From: Brasenia schreberi
Lineage: Eukaryota; Streptophyta; Magnoliopsida; Nymphaeales; Cabombaceae
NCBI GenBank assembly: GCA_036023115.1
Contig: JAYKKT010000080.1
Location: forward strand, 10,588,501-10,652,500
Direction of reading: 5' to 3'
DNA length: 64,000 nucleotides
Shown one piece after another: positions 10,267 to 21,779 of this stretch. The notes beneath the pieces were generated by a model. The model had not been told where the DNA came from and made no database searches. It saw only the letters and a program-made list of their open reading frames with translations. Every line of letters begins with the position of its first letter. Within the stretch, counting starts at the first letter, position 1. Both the position numbers and the translations under genes were made by a program.

Positions 10267-11972
10267 GTAATGCCATCTTACGAAGGTTTCTGCTCTAGAT
10301 GTGTGTGAATATGATTCTTCTGAAGGGATACACCCATGGTCGTTGCCTACATGTGACATTCAAAGATTTTAACTTCAAGGATACAAGCAAATGCGTAGAA
10401 AGCATTACTGTGATGGCTGCTGATCCCGGACACAAACATCACATATTTAGAGCATTATTTGGAACTTGGACGGTCAATGATCCCAACCGTTCATATCCAA
10501 GTAACTACGATGATAGGTTTAATATCAGCGCTGCTGCTGGGAAGGTATTGAATGACCAAGCTAGAATGGTAACATCTAGAAATCTGATATTCGACGGGCT
10601 GAATAAGGTACAGGTCATCGATATTGACCGCGATGCACTAGTGGTTCAAAACATCTTGAAAGCATATCAAAGCCCTCTTGACAGAGAAGCATCTCTTGAG
10701 AAATCAGGTCTGACGTTGAGTGGGGATTTGGTTCGGCATGTGATTCAACGGCACAAATCTGACTGTTGGAATGCTCTTTATTCTTTGATTGGGCGTTCAA
10801 ACAAGAAAACTATTCCCACATAACGGGCACCTACAACGGGATGCTTAACATTTTGGGTAAGTTTAAATGCTTTGGCATAATGTGGCAATTGGTAGATGAA
10901 ATGCATGAGAAGTCTCTTGTAAATTATAGAACTTTTGAGATACTACTAATGCACAGATACTCCGCTCATCACAACGTCGAGAAAGCTATTGAAACATTTC
11001 ACAGAAAAGAAAAGTATGGCTTGAAACTTGACATATCCGCTTTCCAAGTGCTTTTGATGTCTTTATGCAGATACAAACATGTTGAAGAACCAGAGTCCTT
11101 GCTCTACATGAAAAAGGAAGAGTTTCCTTTTGACATAAGAAGCAGAAATATAATCCTGAATGGCTGGTGCGTGCGAGGGAGTTATCGTGAAGCTAAGAGG
11201 TTTTGGAATGACGTTATTGCTTCGAAATGCATGCCTGATGTTTACACATATGGCACATATATAAATTATTTAACTAAGGCAGGAAAACTCGGAACTGCTT
11301 TGAAGTTGTTCCAGGCAATGTGGTCTAAAGGGTGCACACCGGATGTGCCAATTTGTAACTGCATAGTGGATGCATTGTGCTTCAAGAAGAAGATTCCTGA
11401 AGCTCTCAAAATTTTCAGTGAGATGAATGGGCGTGGATGCATGCCTGATGTGGCCACCTACAACTCATTGATTAAACATATGTGCAGAATCAGACGGATG
11501 GAGAAAGCTTATGAACTGTTTAGACGAAATGGAAGAGAAAGGCTGCACTCCAAATGCAACGACATACAGTTATTTCCTGAAATCATTGCGATCACTGGAA
11601 GACGTTCCCGACCTGCTGAAAAAAATGGCAAGGACGGGTTCTGTTCTTTGCTCGGACACTTATAACTTGATCCTGAAATTTTCCTTGCCATGGGACGAGC
11701 TGGAGAAAGTTCGAGATATATGAGAAGAGATGGAGGAAAATGGTGTTGCTCCTGATCAAAGGTCATATACGGTTATGATCCATGGGTTATATGAAAAAGG
11801 AATGCTGGATGCTGCCTTTGGGTATTTTAGTGAGACGATGTCAAAAGGAATGGTACCTGAGCCAAGGACTAAGTTGTTGGTGGATGCAATTCAGGCCAAG
11901 AGAAATTGCCAAGATGCCGCTTCTCCTGATTTAGTTGCTGCAACTAATAGACAAAGAAGAACGAGACGGTAG
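10267..11972 (+). pseudogene. P-class pentatricopeptide repeat (PPR) protein, disrupted
   Basis: The translated frames encode successive PPR motifs of about 35 residues: TYNGMLNILGKFKCF, then IILNGWCVRGSYREAKRFW, then YTYGTYINYLTKAGKLGTAL, then ICNCIVDALCFKKKIPEAL, then ATYNSLIKHMCRIRRMEKAY and YTVMIHGLYEKGMLDAAF. P-class PPR proteins are organellar RNA-binding factors, usually in mitochondria or plastids. The reading is broken. A frame change lies between about 10755 and 10770 (frame of 10299 to frame of 10766). A one-base insertion sits in the run ctgtttagac near 11513-11520 (returning to the first frame). A TGA at 11721-11723 stands where Trp is expected before EEMEENG. A stop also lies just before the ATG at 10299. 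The final stop is at 11970. The order and wording of motifs recall the Arabidopsis At3g15200 type, from memory only. The combination of indels and a substitution stop argues for a decayed gene rather than sequencing error. Confidence 0.85.
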
Positions 11973-12829
11973 ATCCTGCTGTGTATTCATTTTGTGTTCA
12001 ATATAAGTGTTTGACAAGAGCCTTCTTTGCTAATCCAAAAGAGGCATAGTCTGCTAGGCAGTGGGCAAGGTCAAAGACTTTGATGCCCGGTGGTTGACTG
12101 CCCACCATGGCTTTTCTCAAGGGCAAAGGAAAAAGAAAGAGCAAAAGAGGTATATGTGCCTCGGAGCAAAGGAAACTTTAATCCAGATAGTAAGAATTCT
12201 GCGTGTACGTCAGATGCTGTTCTTCTTTGATGAGGAAATCTACCATATTTACTGCTACAAGTTGTTCATAGATTGAAATCTAACATGCCTATCAAATTTA
12301 TTGCAACAAAGATGTTCATAGTTAGGGAGCAACTGTTTGATGCCATGTTAACGTGTATGAGATTACAGTCGCTCCTACGGCTAGCATAAAATAACCACAA
12401 CTCAATATTTTCTTATGAAAACTGTACACACGTGTGTTAAGACTTCCCAGATTTTTCATAGTTTAAGAATACATTATTTTTCAATGTTTATCAATTTAGT
12501 TCAAATGCTTGACAGTTGACACCATCATATTATTAACTGCCATGTTAACGAACTACATACATTAATTAAATAGAATGCTATATTATCATTCACATCAATA
12601 ACATCGTTCATCACATCAACTTATATTTGTTATTATACTTAAATATTTATTAATATTATATTTAAATATTCATCCACCGTATCAACATATATTTAATATT
12701 ATACTTAAATACATTAATATTATATTTAAATATAAATTATTGATAGAACTTGAACAATTCGCGTCAAAGAACTTTGTGTTGAGAGAGAAATCTCTACAAT
12801 ACTAGGAGTTGAGGTACGACTTGTTTTTC
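11973..12829. other. 3' flank of PPR pseudogene and AT-rich repeat
   Basis: 11973-12300 is probably old 3' untranslated sequence. At 12600-12740 a ~65-bp AT-rich unit occurs twice: tatttgttattatacttaaa near 12627 and tatttaatattatacttaaa near 12690, each followed by attaatattatatttaaata. No gene was recognised. Confidence 0.5.
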
Positions 12830-13665
12830 TTTTTTTTTGGAGAAACGGGTTAATCAAACGTGAAACGAAATAAGTGGCTGTCACGTACCTATCAAACGTG
12901 GAACGAAATCAGAGACTGATTTTAAGTCACAAAACGAGACCCACGTTTGGAGGTAGGTCAAACAATTTGGGCCTAAACTATGCCCTGAAAAAAAATTAGT
13001 ATATGTCGCCGCTAGTTACAAACAAACAATATGGGCCATCCACCATCACAAGAAACAGCTCGACGGATCGAGCTAAACATAGAAATTCTCAGATAACGTG
13101 CCCACTAGTCGAGACGCGGTGATTGTATAAGCTCAAAAGCACGTCAACCTCAAAGTCAAACGAGTTGCACTTAAAAGTGTTTGATACACGATTCCAAATG
13201 GGTTTGACCCTCATTAGTATCAGAACCCACGTACCTATCAAACGTGGAATGAAATCGGAGTGTACCACATGGAATAAAGTCGGAAGCTGATTTTAAGCCA
13301 CAAAACGAGGCCCACGTTTGGAAGTGGGTCAAACGATTTAGGCCTAACCTAAAACCCTGAGAAAAAAATAATACGTGTTGCCGCTACTAGTTACAAACAA
13401 GCAATATGAGTCATCCACACACCATCACAAGAAACAGCTCGAACTAAACATAAAAATTCTCAAATAAAGCGCTCACTAACCAAAACACATTGAGGGTATA
13501 AGCTGAAAAACACATCAACCTCAAGGTCAGATGAGTTGCACTTAGAAGTGTTTGATAAAGGTTCTAAGTGGTCTGGACCGTCATTAAGCCACAAAATGAG
13601 GCCCACGTTTGGAGGTGGGACAAACGATTTGGGCGGAAAAAAAATAATATCAAGTTGCCGCTAAT
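12830..13665. repeat. Imperfect direct repeats, about 370 and 290 bp apart
   Basis: Three blocks share a core of acaaaacgag followed by cccacgtttgga. The cores start near 12931, 13302 and 13593. The first two copies continue in parallel (tagttacaaacaa, accatcacaagaaacagctc, gagttgcacttaaaagtg), and the third is cut near 13665. In copy 2 the segment tcaaacgtggaatgaaatcgg is followed by a similar catggaataaagtcgg, a smaller internal duplication. All copies are non-coding. Confidence 0.8.
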
Positions 13666-13889
13666 CCTCTCGAGCGCTCTCCGTCTTCTTCGTTTTCTTC
13701 AAGAGTTATGTTATTTTGTTGTGTATTGGTTGTTGCATGTTACGAGAATTGGTTGCACTTTAGATACGGTGTCATAACCCAACCCGTTATTCTATCACAC
13801 GAGTCTGAATATTCAAAGGAGAAAGTGAAAATATAATGATTTGCTTACACAATGTGATAATAATAGACAAATGAAAGACTTATTAACAA
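13666..13889. other. Spacer, nothing recognised
   Basis: AT-rich sequence between two repeat blocks. Open frames here are short and featureless. Confidence 0.4.
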
Positions 13890-14322
13890 AATTTTAAAAA
13901 TAATCTAAATAATAAGTTTTTTAAAATATTAATTATAAATATTAATATTATCATTTTCTTTTGATATCTTAAAGGACCATTTGAATCATGATGTAATCAG
14001 TTTTGAGGGTACGATGTAAAAGTAATTTATTTATTTGTATTTAAAGTGTGACTTGCATTTATATTTTAATTATACTAATCTATATTGTACTACTGTCATA
14101 TTTTTTAATATTATATTGTGACTTTTCTTTTTTCATTACAAGAAAAATACTAATGAGAGATAAAACTTGATAACTTACAATGGTTCACAAGGACTTTATT
14201 GTTCACAAGGACTTTATTTTGGACTTCAAGTTATGTTTATAATTGATTTTGTTTAAAAAACTCTAAATGATAAGTGTTTTGAAATATTGATTATGAATTT
14301 TAATATTAGCATTTTCTTTTGA

Positions 14323-14331
14323 TATTTCAAA
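14323..14331. repeat. Target-site duplication (left) of RTE LINE
   Basis: TATTTCAAA here recurs at 14972-14980 right after the LINE's (TTG)n tail, so the pair defines both ends of the insertion. Confidence 0.85.
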
Positions 14332-14971
14332 AGAAATGGTTCACACATTGCATTCCCCAAAAGGAAACTTTTAAATACCTAGGGTCAATTTTTCAAAGTG
14401 ATGGAAGAATTGATGGAGATGTTACACATAGAATTAATGCTGGTTGGTTAAAATGGAGAGGAGCATCAGGTATTCTTTGTGATAAGAAGATACCATTAAC
14501 ATTAAAAGGTAAATATTATAGAGCAGCAGTTAGGCCTGCCATGTTTTATGGTTCTGAGTGTTGGGCAGTTAATCATCAACATGTACAAAAGATGTCTGTG
14601 ACAGAAATGAAGATGTTGAGATGGATGAATGGTCATACAAGAAAAGACCATATACATAATGAGGTTATTAGAAACAAATTAGGAGTGGCACCAATAGAGG
14701 ATAAAATGAGAGAACATCGTTTAAGATGGTTTGGACATATAGAAAGAAGATCAAAAGAAGAACCTGTAAGAAGGTTAGAAAAACTAAATTTGGAAAGTAT
14801 TAAAAGAGGTAGAGGACGACCACAAAAGTGTTGGAAAGAAACAATAAAGAATGATCTAGCTTATTGTGAGTTAACTGCTAACATGGCACACGATAGAGAT
14901 CTGTGGAAACAAAGAATCCATGTAGCCGACCCCATCTAGTATGGGAAAAGGCTTAGTTGTTGTTGTTGTTG
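14332..14971 (+). mobile_element. RTE-type LINE, 5'-truncated
   Basis: An open frame to 14939 encodes the C-terminal part of a plant RTE reverse transcriptase, downstream of the catalytic core: FKYLGSIFQSDGRIDGDV, GWLKWRGASGILCDKK, YYRAAVRPAMFYGSECW, KMLRWMNGHTRKDHI, RLRWFGHIERR. The stop is followed by ccgaccccatctagtatggg and a (TTG)5 tail ending at 14971. Ending in TTG repeats instead of poly(A) is typical of plant RTE elements. The insertion is flanked by a 9-bp target-site duplication. The reading frame is uninterrupted, so this copy is fairly young. The ATG at 14319 lies in flanking DNA, so the frame has no real start. Confidence 0.92.
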
Positions 14972-14980
14972 TATTTCAAA
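14972..14980. repeat. Target-site duplication (right) of RTE LINE
   Basis: TATTTCAAA, identical to 14323-14331, directly follows the TTG tail. Confidence 0.85.
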
Positions 14981-15165
14981 TTATTTATAAAAACCATCCG
15001 AATGTGATAAGTTGAGGATATGATGCAAAAGCAATTTATTGTATTGTAATTAGGTGTGTGACTTGCATTTATATTTTAATTATACTACTTATCCATATAT
15101 TCATATTTTTAATATTATTTATTTTTTTATTAAAAAAATATCAATGAGATAAAAACTTGACATGA

Positions 15166-15514
15166 ATGTGATTGATTTTGTTATGAATGTGAATTTGTAA
15201 GTTGTTTTATCCTTAAAGTTTTTATTACCTTAAAAGATACTAAATATCATTTTAAATATATTTATGTTTATTTCTTTTCTTAAAGCTGATTTTATTTCCA
15301 AAAAAATTTGATTCTATTTTTGAATGACAAATTATTGATACACAACCAAAATACAGCCAAGATGCCTTCAAACAAAAATATAAATAATTGATCGGTTGAA
15401 ACTTATTGTTGTTTGTAATTTTAATTAAAATGATTGACGGAACAATCTGCAGAGTGATAGGAAGTTAGAACTCGGAGTATCAAGTCTTAAGAACAAACCA
15501 AACGCAAAACCATA
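15166..15514. other. AT-rich spacer, nothing recognised
   Basis: No coding domain or terminal repeat was seen. This is the left flank of the Tat element. I could not identify a target-site duplication between it and the right end near 29.94 kb. Confidence 0.4.
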
Positions 15515-16581
15515 TGTAGATGTGAAAATTTTACTCCGATGTCTATGTAGAGACTTGAAATAAGTTTTCAATCTACATCATTTGTGCGAGAGTGCCAACT
15601 AGTTTGCTTAAACTAGCAAAGATTGATTTTCTGACTCCGTGTAGCGATTGTGGAGAAGAGAGATCTTTTACTGTTTAGGCTTTCTTGAACTGGCACTCAA
15701 GAGTCAGCCTATACGTTTTGAGTATTGATTTGAACAAGGTGTGTTTCCAAAATTCACTTTTGAATCAACTTAAATCAACCAAAAATTTGCACTTAGCTTA
15801 TTAAAGGAAATTTTTCAAAGTTCTAAAAAATAGAAACTGGTTCTATTTTTACAACTTGTTTTCGGATTTTTCTGAAAATTTTCGATATCTTTAAAATTCA
15901 TGAAACTTTTACAGTGACAAAATACAAATATGTAGATTCTGCAACTATTTTTATTCTATTTTTTTGTGCTTTTATTATGAAGAATTAAATCAAGAATGTG
16001 TATCTGCTCAATCATTTAGAACTGGTATGTTATACAAATATAGAGGTTTAAAGAAACATCTATATCTCGGTGTACAAAGTTCCGATCTTCATGAACTTTT
16101 AGTCTTATTGCAAAACTATAAATGTCAACTTTCCAATAAGACAAGTTTCACTGAAATTGGTTCACTACAAACAGAGTTATGAAAAGATTACCTAAGCTCT
16201 ATTACAAGAAATAAAGGTTTGACAAATTTGACTATGGATTCTTCTAATCTTCCCCAATTTTAATTACATAGTTCTACGGCCCTAAATTCTTGAAAATTAG
16301 CAAAAAAAAGGAAATAAAAAATAAAATATTAGACATATGCAGGATGTAGAAAATAGATTTTCGTGTTTAAAACATACATGAATGCATTTTGTCCGAAATT
16401 AAAAGACTAATCACAACAAATTTAAAGTAAATGACTGAAGAAAATGAATTGAAATATATTTATATCTTAAGCATAGACGGGATTAGAAGGTATAAGAGAG
16501 TATATCGTATACAGAAGTAGGAGAAACTTAAAAGCAAACATGTAATAGGCGTGAATGTAAATAAATGAAAGAGACAGCATC
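15515..16581 (-). mobile_element. Tat 3' LTR, part distal to insertion
   Basis: The left edge tgtagatgtgaaaatttta starts a block that matches 26435-27200 almost throughout: tatgtagagacttgaaataa, gaacaaggtgtgt, aattcacttttgaatcaact, agttctaaaaaatagaaact. It breaks at 16581 where the Tekay solo LTR begins and resumes at 18619-18624. Confidence 0.85.
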
Positions 16582-18618
16582 TGTCACACTCACTCGGGTC
16601 GCGACCACGACCCGGCCCGAGCCGAAGCCATGTGGTCGCTTCTCGCGCGGGCATGATGGTGAGCAGTAACAAAATACAGCTAATTTAATTCAAACTTAAG
16701 AAATATCTAACTGAAATAAATATTCATATCGAAGTTCTAAACAACACGTCAAAAATGGTGCGAGACCCACCTAACAATAACCCTTAATAAAAGACTTTCT
16801 AAATCATTCAACACTTATCATACCATCTAAAATAAAAATGCATCTCTATCAAAGTCCTACTCTGCTCTGTGTGCCTTCGAAGTGCTAGCTTCAGGATGAG
16901 CTGTAAAACAATAGGGTGAACTCCTATACATAGCTCAGTAAGAAGGTTAAACATCTTTAAACAGAAATTATACTAAATGCATGCATAGTTTCACAATCAT
17001 TTCATAGGAAAGCACAATTACCTTCAAATCATGATCTCAAATTCATACGCACACACGCACACATCATTAGTTTCGATAATTATAGCTCATACTGTGTCTG
17101 TCCCAAAGGCTACGGGAGTCATTCGGCCCTCCCTAACGTGACCTCGATAACCTCGTCCATGACGGTAACCATGCCGACTCTCACGATAGAATGCCCGAGA
17201 ATACAACCTATATTCGCCCCAAGCTGGACCACTCGAGGGACGTACAAGTCTCTAGAGTCCCCACACAAGTACGGCTCGTATATTCACACATCATTACATT
17301 TCTAAAACCAATTACAGTTCATCACATTCACAAATCATATCCAGATCCACGAATATCCAAAACCAAATCCATACAACATTTAAATACCATGTTCATACAA
17401 CACATGCATATCAAAACATGCTCTTTATCAATCAATATCATAAATATGTTCTATTTGAAAAGCATATCAAATAACCCATAATTGCGAATAATATTTCATA
17501 AACATCAATAAAATATTTATCAATCATGCATATTTAAATATATCTAAAACAAGTAAAATCACTTCTAGCATGGTTCTGTAAAAGAGTGCATAACCCCCTA
17601 CCTGAAGGAGCGCTAAGATCCAGTCCTCAAGCTGTTAGGGCACTCTTATCACCACCAAATCCTTCAATTTTAATCTCTAAACAATTACAAATAATTAAAA
17701 TATTAAAATTTATTTAACTATGAGTCTAACGCAAAAAACCGTATCCGAATCGGATCCCAAAAGACCCTAAAATCACCCAAACCCTAATATGAATCCGTTT
17801 AAGCTATATGAGATCCAAATTGATACCTAGATCCATATCTGATCCAAATTGAGTGACACAATAGGTAGCCTGTGTCAACATAGAACCTGTAACTAATGAC
17901 ATGGGTCCTATTTCTAACCCAAAACCCATTTCAAAACATGACCCAAACTTGACTCATTTCTGACACAGAACCCGACACGAAAGCTATTTTGGCACAGAAC
18001 TGGTTCTTAACATGCGATATGAGGACACGACACAAACCAGTGTCGATTCATGACATTTTAGACACAACACGACATGGAAACGAGGGACATGTCCAAAAGA
18101 GCTGGTTCCCATAGTTTTTCCGGCATCGATTTCATCGATTTCCGGCAACGATTAAGGTCAGCAAAGGTGGCCTCCCTCTTCCTCTTCCTCCCCTCTTTCG
18201 ACGAAGGCCAAGAACAACCACTGGCAGTGACATTTCGCTGGAAAACGAAAGTGAAAAGAAAAAGTTATAGAAAATGAAAAATCGAACGAATCGGAATCGT
18301 TTCTCAGTCAAATCGACACCATCAACTTACCCAACCTGTCAAAACACTTAGTTCTACCTCAAACCTTCGACCCAAGCCCAAAATGATGATTTTCAACAAG
18401 TTTTTCATAAAAAATCAAGAAAAAAAATAAAAATCTGAAAAAATGTGAACTCACCGGATTCAGATCGATTCCTCGCATTTTTCTTCTAGTCTGAGGCTGC
18501 CCCAACTCTCTCTGAAGAATGTTCACTATGAAGACCTCTTTTTAAAGGCCTTTCAAATCTCAAATGTAGCCGCCTGTGCAATACTGTACAGTCTGTGCAA
18601 TAACGCTTAGACGTTACA
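16582..18618 (-). mobile_element. Tekay-type solo LTR (copy 1), nested in Tat LTR
   Basis: On the minus strand it runs from TGTAACGTCTAAG (18618) to GAGTGTGACA (16582), 2037 bp with TG...CA ends. No primer-binding site or coding region adjoins either end, so it is a solo LTR. Flanking 5-mers gcatc (16577-16581) and acatc (18619-18623) form a target-site duplication with one mismatch. A TATA-like cctttaaaaagagg lies near 18540 on the minus strand. The open frames inside (such as 17191-17481 and 18074-18277) are chance frames of the LTR. It aligns in inverse orientation with the LTR at 43976-45825. Confidence 0.85.
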
Positions 18619-18623
18619 ACATC

Positions 18624-19440
18624 ACTACACTTACATCATGAGGATAGATAATTGCTCCTTTAATACAACCCCTATTAATTGAATGGGAATAATGAGAGAT
18701 CAAAACAAATAAATGATGAGAATTAAACCTTCCAATCGGACCTTAGTGGGCGTCGAACGTGGATGAGTTAGAAAGGGATCGACTCCTTCCTTCTCCTCTA
18801 CTTTCTCTTCCTCTCTCTCTTGTTGCAGCTCTCCTTCTCTCTCTCTTAGGCTCTCTCCACTCTTCCTTCAATGCTAGAAAACAATCTCCTAAGGTCCCTT
18901 TTTATAGGCCTTAAGGGAGAGAGCCCTAAAGCCTTCCAAGGTTTGGATTGGGTGGATCTTTGGAGCCCAAGCTTTGATCTGATCCTTGGTTGGCCACATG
19001 GCCTTCACATGGCCTCTTAGATGGTCCTTCCTTGGTCCAACTGAGTGGGATTAGGTAGGCTTACGATGTGTCATTCTAACCAATTGGGTTCATTCAACCA
19101 AGTGGGTTTGGTTGGACTTGATTGGGTGCAGCCGATCGGATGTACATGAATGTGGCCTAAATAAGTTCAACTTGGGGCAGCCTTGTACCATATTTGATGG
19201 AGTCTTAGCTTGGTTCATGTCTTCATTTCAGTCCACACATAGACTTGTTTCGACTTGATTATAAATCGAGTATTTTGCCTTTAACCTTAGGCTCTTGATT
19301 TGGCCCAACACATCTTGGTTTCCTGTTCAAGACTAGGTCATTCGTCTTGGTCTACATGAGCTTCGTCCTTGCTTGATGCGAGCTTGACTTGACCGTTACA
19401 TTGATCCTCGTTCCCATCCTGAATCTTTGGCAGGAATTTA
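18624..19440 (-). mobile_element. Tat 3' LTR, part proximal to insertion
   Basis: This block matches 29400-29935: gattgggtggatctttgga, tggtccttccttggtcca, ccatatttgatggagtctta, cttgatttggcccaacacat, ccttgcttgatgcgag. A TATA box on the minus strand (aaggcctataaaaaggg) lies near 18895-18911. The right edge is near ctttggca at about 19440. The exact terminus is uncertain. Confidence 0.75.
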
Positions 19441-20059
19441 ATGAAAAACCTTTATTCATTGGGCTAAGTTGTATGGAATTTGAGAAAGAGTTACCACGGT
19501 CTCTTTTGAAGCGTCCCGTGGTCTAAGGCAAAGAAATTGAAAAATTGCTCTTTTTTCGAGGTTTAGCTTTTCTTTTTCTTTATCTTTCGAAGGGTACCTC
19601 TATTTTGGAAGATTTTGTTTTCTCTTTTCTTTTTAGAATACCTCTATATTGAAGGTTTTTGTTTTCTTCCTTTTCTTTTGATTTTGAAAGACTTGTTTTC
19701 TTTCTTTTTCTTTTGATTTTCTAAATTTTTTTTTTAGAGAAAAATGAAGTGGGAAAAACTTATCCCTTTGGGTACTTGATTCAGCAAAGAACATCCCATT
19801 TCCTAATAGCATCTACCATTTGAAAATATTTTGCTATCTTGAACTAGGCCTCATTTTGTAAGCCAAAGATTTTTGAAATGCTACTAAATAATTTTGCAAA
19901 ACTCCACTTTTCATAAAGTATCAATTTCCTTATTTAGAGTTATATAATCCATCTTGATCATTCTTTCAAGAAATTTCAAAGGAAACCCATTTTAAAATCT
20001 TTTCTAAAGAATTTAACATAGACCCTATATATAATATTTTTTCAAGTATTGAGAATTTA
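19441..20059 (-). mobile_element. Tat element, 3' untranslated stretch between integrase and 3' LTR
   Basis: Long T-rich runs on the plus strand (19545-19740) are purine-rich on the minus strand, and the polypurine tract may lie in this area. No coding frame was recognised. Confidence 0.5.
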
Positions 20060-20960
20060 TAAGGGGGTCTACTAAATTTCTTCCCTCAATATCAATTAAC
20101 CAATATGCATTATTTGTGGTTGTCCGTCTTACAACATAGGGACCATCCCACTTGAGTCGTCACTTACAAAGTGGATGTAGGCCACGATGGTGGATGGTTT
20201 TCAAAACAAGGTCTCCCACTTTAAAGTGGCGGGCCTTCATATACTTTTCATAGTGTTGAGCTATCAAGTAAATCAAGCTCAGTCATCCTAGCTTGTTGTA
20301 AGGTCTCTATGGGCAAATCAAGTGTAAGAAATGTATAAAATGAATGCAATTTGGTATGAATGGAAAGTATGGCATTTGTATTATAGACCAACTCGAATGG
20401 TGTGGCATTTGTGGGTGTACGGATGGAAGTCCTATAAGCCCATAAGGCTTCATCTAACTTCTCATGTCATGTCCTATCCTTATCTAAAGTTTTCTCAATG
20501 ATGCTTATGAGAGTTTTGTTTGTGACTTCGGCTTGGCCATTGCCTTGAGGGTAGTAGGGCGATGAGAAGTGTTGAATAATGCCACAAGTATTACATAACG
20601 TTTCCATCTTCTCATTTTTGAATGTGGTGTCATTATCCGACACTAGGTCTCTTGAACTCCAAATCAAGCCAAGATATTTTTCTTAATGAACTACATGTTG
20701 TCCTTTGACATTAGTCAAGGAGATAACTTCAACCCATTTAGAAAAATATTCGGTGACTCCTAAAATAAACCTATGTCCATTTGATGCAGTTGGTGAGATT
20801 GGTCCTATGATATCGAATGCCCACATGGTAAAGGGTCATGGGCTTACGCTGGAATGCAAAGTGGACGATGAAATATGAATGGCATTTCCATGCACTTGAC
20901 ATTGATGACACTTTCTAACATGATCATAACAATCTTGCTTCAAGATGAACCAAAAATAGC
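20060..20960 (-). mobile_element. Tat integrase, decayed
   Basis: The minus-strand translation shows CHQCQVHGNAIH, WPFTMWAFDIIGPISPTASN, GHRFILGVTEYFSKWVEV, LVSDNDTTFKN, HFSSPYYPQGNGQAEVTNKT, LDEALWAYRTSIRTPTNATP, FELVYNT and, further on, KVGDLVLK and KWDGPYVV. These are the zinc-binding tail, catalytic core (D of FDIIGP, D of SDNDT, E of QAEV) and C-terminal GPY region of a gypsy integrase. The YxPQxNGQ-E motif around the catalytic Glu is intact. Stops interrupt the frame at several points. Confidence 0.88.
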
Positions 20961-21279
20961 CCGCTCGAAGTATTTTTATGGCCATCATATTTGCATATTG
21001 ACATGACCTCCACATTCCTCATCGTGGAATTCATACATAATAATCATAGCCTCATCAAGATCGACACATCATAACAAGATGCTGGTAAAACTTTTTTTCT
21101 AAAGAACCCCTCCAAAAATCACATATCGGGTTGAAATTTTTCGAATAAAAGCTTTATCTTTAAATGAAACAAATTTGTGAAATCCTCCATTTTTAAAAAG
21201 TTTTGAATGTCTTGAAACCAGGTTTTCCATTGAATTTTGCTCATTTTAACAAATCTCTAAATCATGGATGGATGGAGTG

Positions 21280-21720
21280 GACAAATATAGGATCTCTAGA
21301 GATCGAGTGCCCATGGTAAGGTCGATCCTTAGAGATGACCCTAAAGATCAGAGGACATCGGCTATAGTGTTGTCCTCTCTACCTACGTGAGTGAGCGTGT
21401 ATGATTTGAAAGAATCGACCAACTGGATGGCCAATTCGTGGTATGGAATGAGTTTTTCATTTTTGACTTGTCAAATTTTCGAAACTTAGTTTACAACAAG
21501 CATGGAATCTCCAAAGACTTCAATACATAATGCTCCTAGATTTTTCAAAACTTTTAGGCCTTGTATGAGTACCTCATATTCAGCCACATTATTTGAATAT
21601 GAAAAATATAATCGGAATGCCATTGGGATTTCTCTCTTCTCGGGGGATATGAGAATGATTCCCACACCTTTTCCTTGTTGATTCTTTGCCCCATCAAAGT
21701 TCATTTTTCATACTTGATAT
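21280..21720 (-). mobile_element. Tat second RNase H (aRNH-like) domain, decayed
   Basis: The frame at 21486-21704 reads MNFDGAKNQQGKGVGIILIS, then FSYSNNVAEYEVLIQGLKVL and CIEVFGDSMLVVN. This is the first part of an RNase H fold with the catalytic D (FDGA), E (AEYE) and D (GDS). It lies between the reverse transcriptase and integrase, separate from the RNase H directly following RT. An additional RNase H in this place is the hallmark of Tat-lineage gypsy elements. Confidence 0.85.
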
Positions 21721-21779
21721 TCATTACAACAATTTGATATAACATGGTTTTGTAATTCGTTTGCAAAGATGCTTTTATT

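Larger units (their letters stand above)
13890..15165. repeat. ~300-bp direct duplication, second copy split by a LINE
   Basis: Copy A (about 13890-14185) contains cattttcttttgatatctta, gacttgcatttatattttaa and a closing aatactaatgagagataaaa. Copy B has the first part at 14245-14331 (cattttcttttgatatttca) and the second at 14972-15165 (gacttgcatttatattttaa, aatatcaatgagataaaaac). The RTE LINE at 14332-14971 lies between the two halves. The duplication therefore predates the LINE insertion. Confidence 0.85.

Noticed and set aside
12061..12276. 71-codon frame after the PPR pseudogene
   Set aside because: Probably old 3' untranslated sequence. No domain or conservation signal could be seen.
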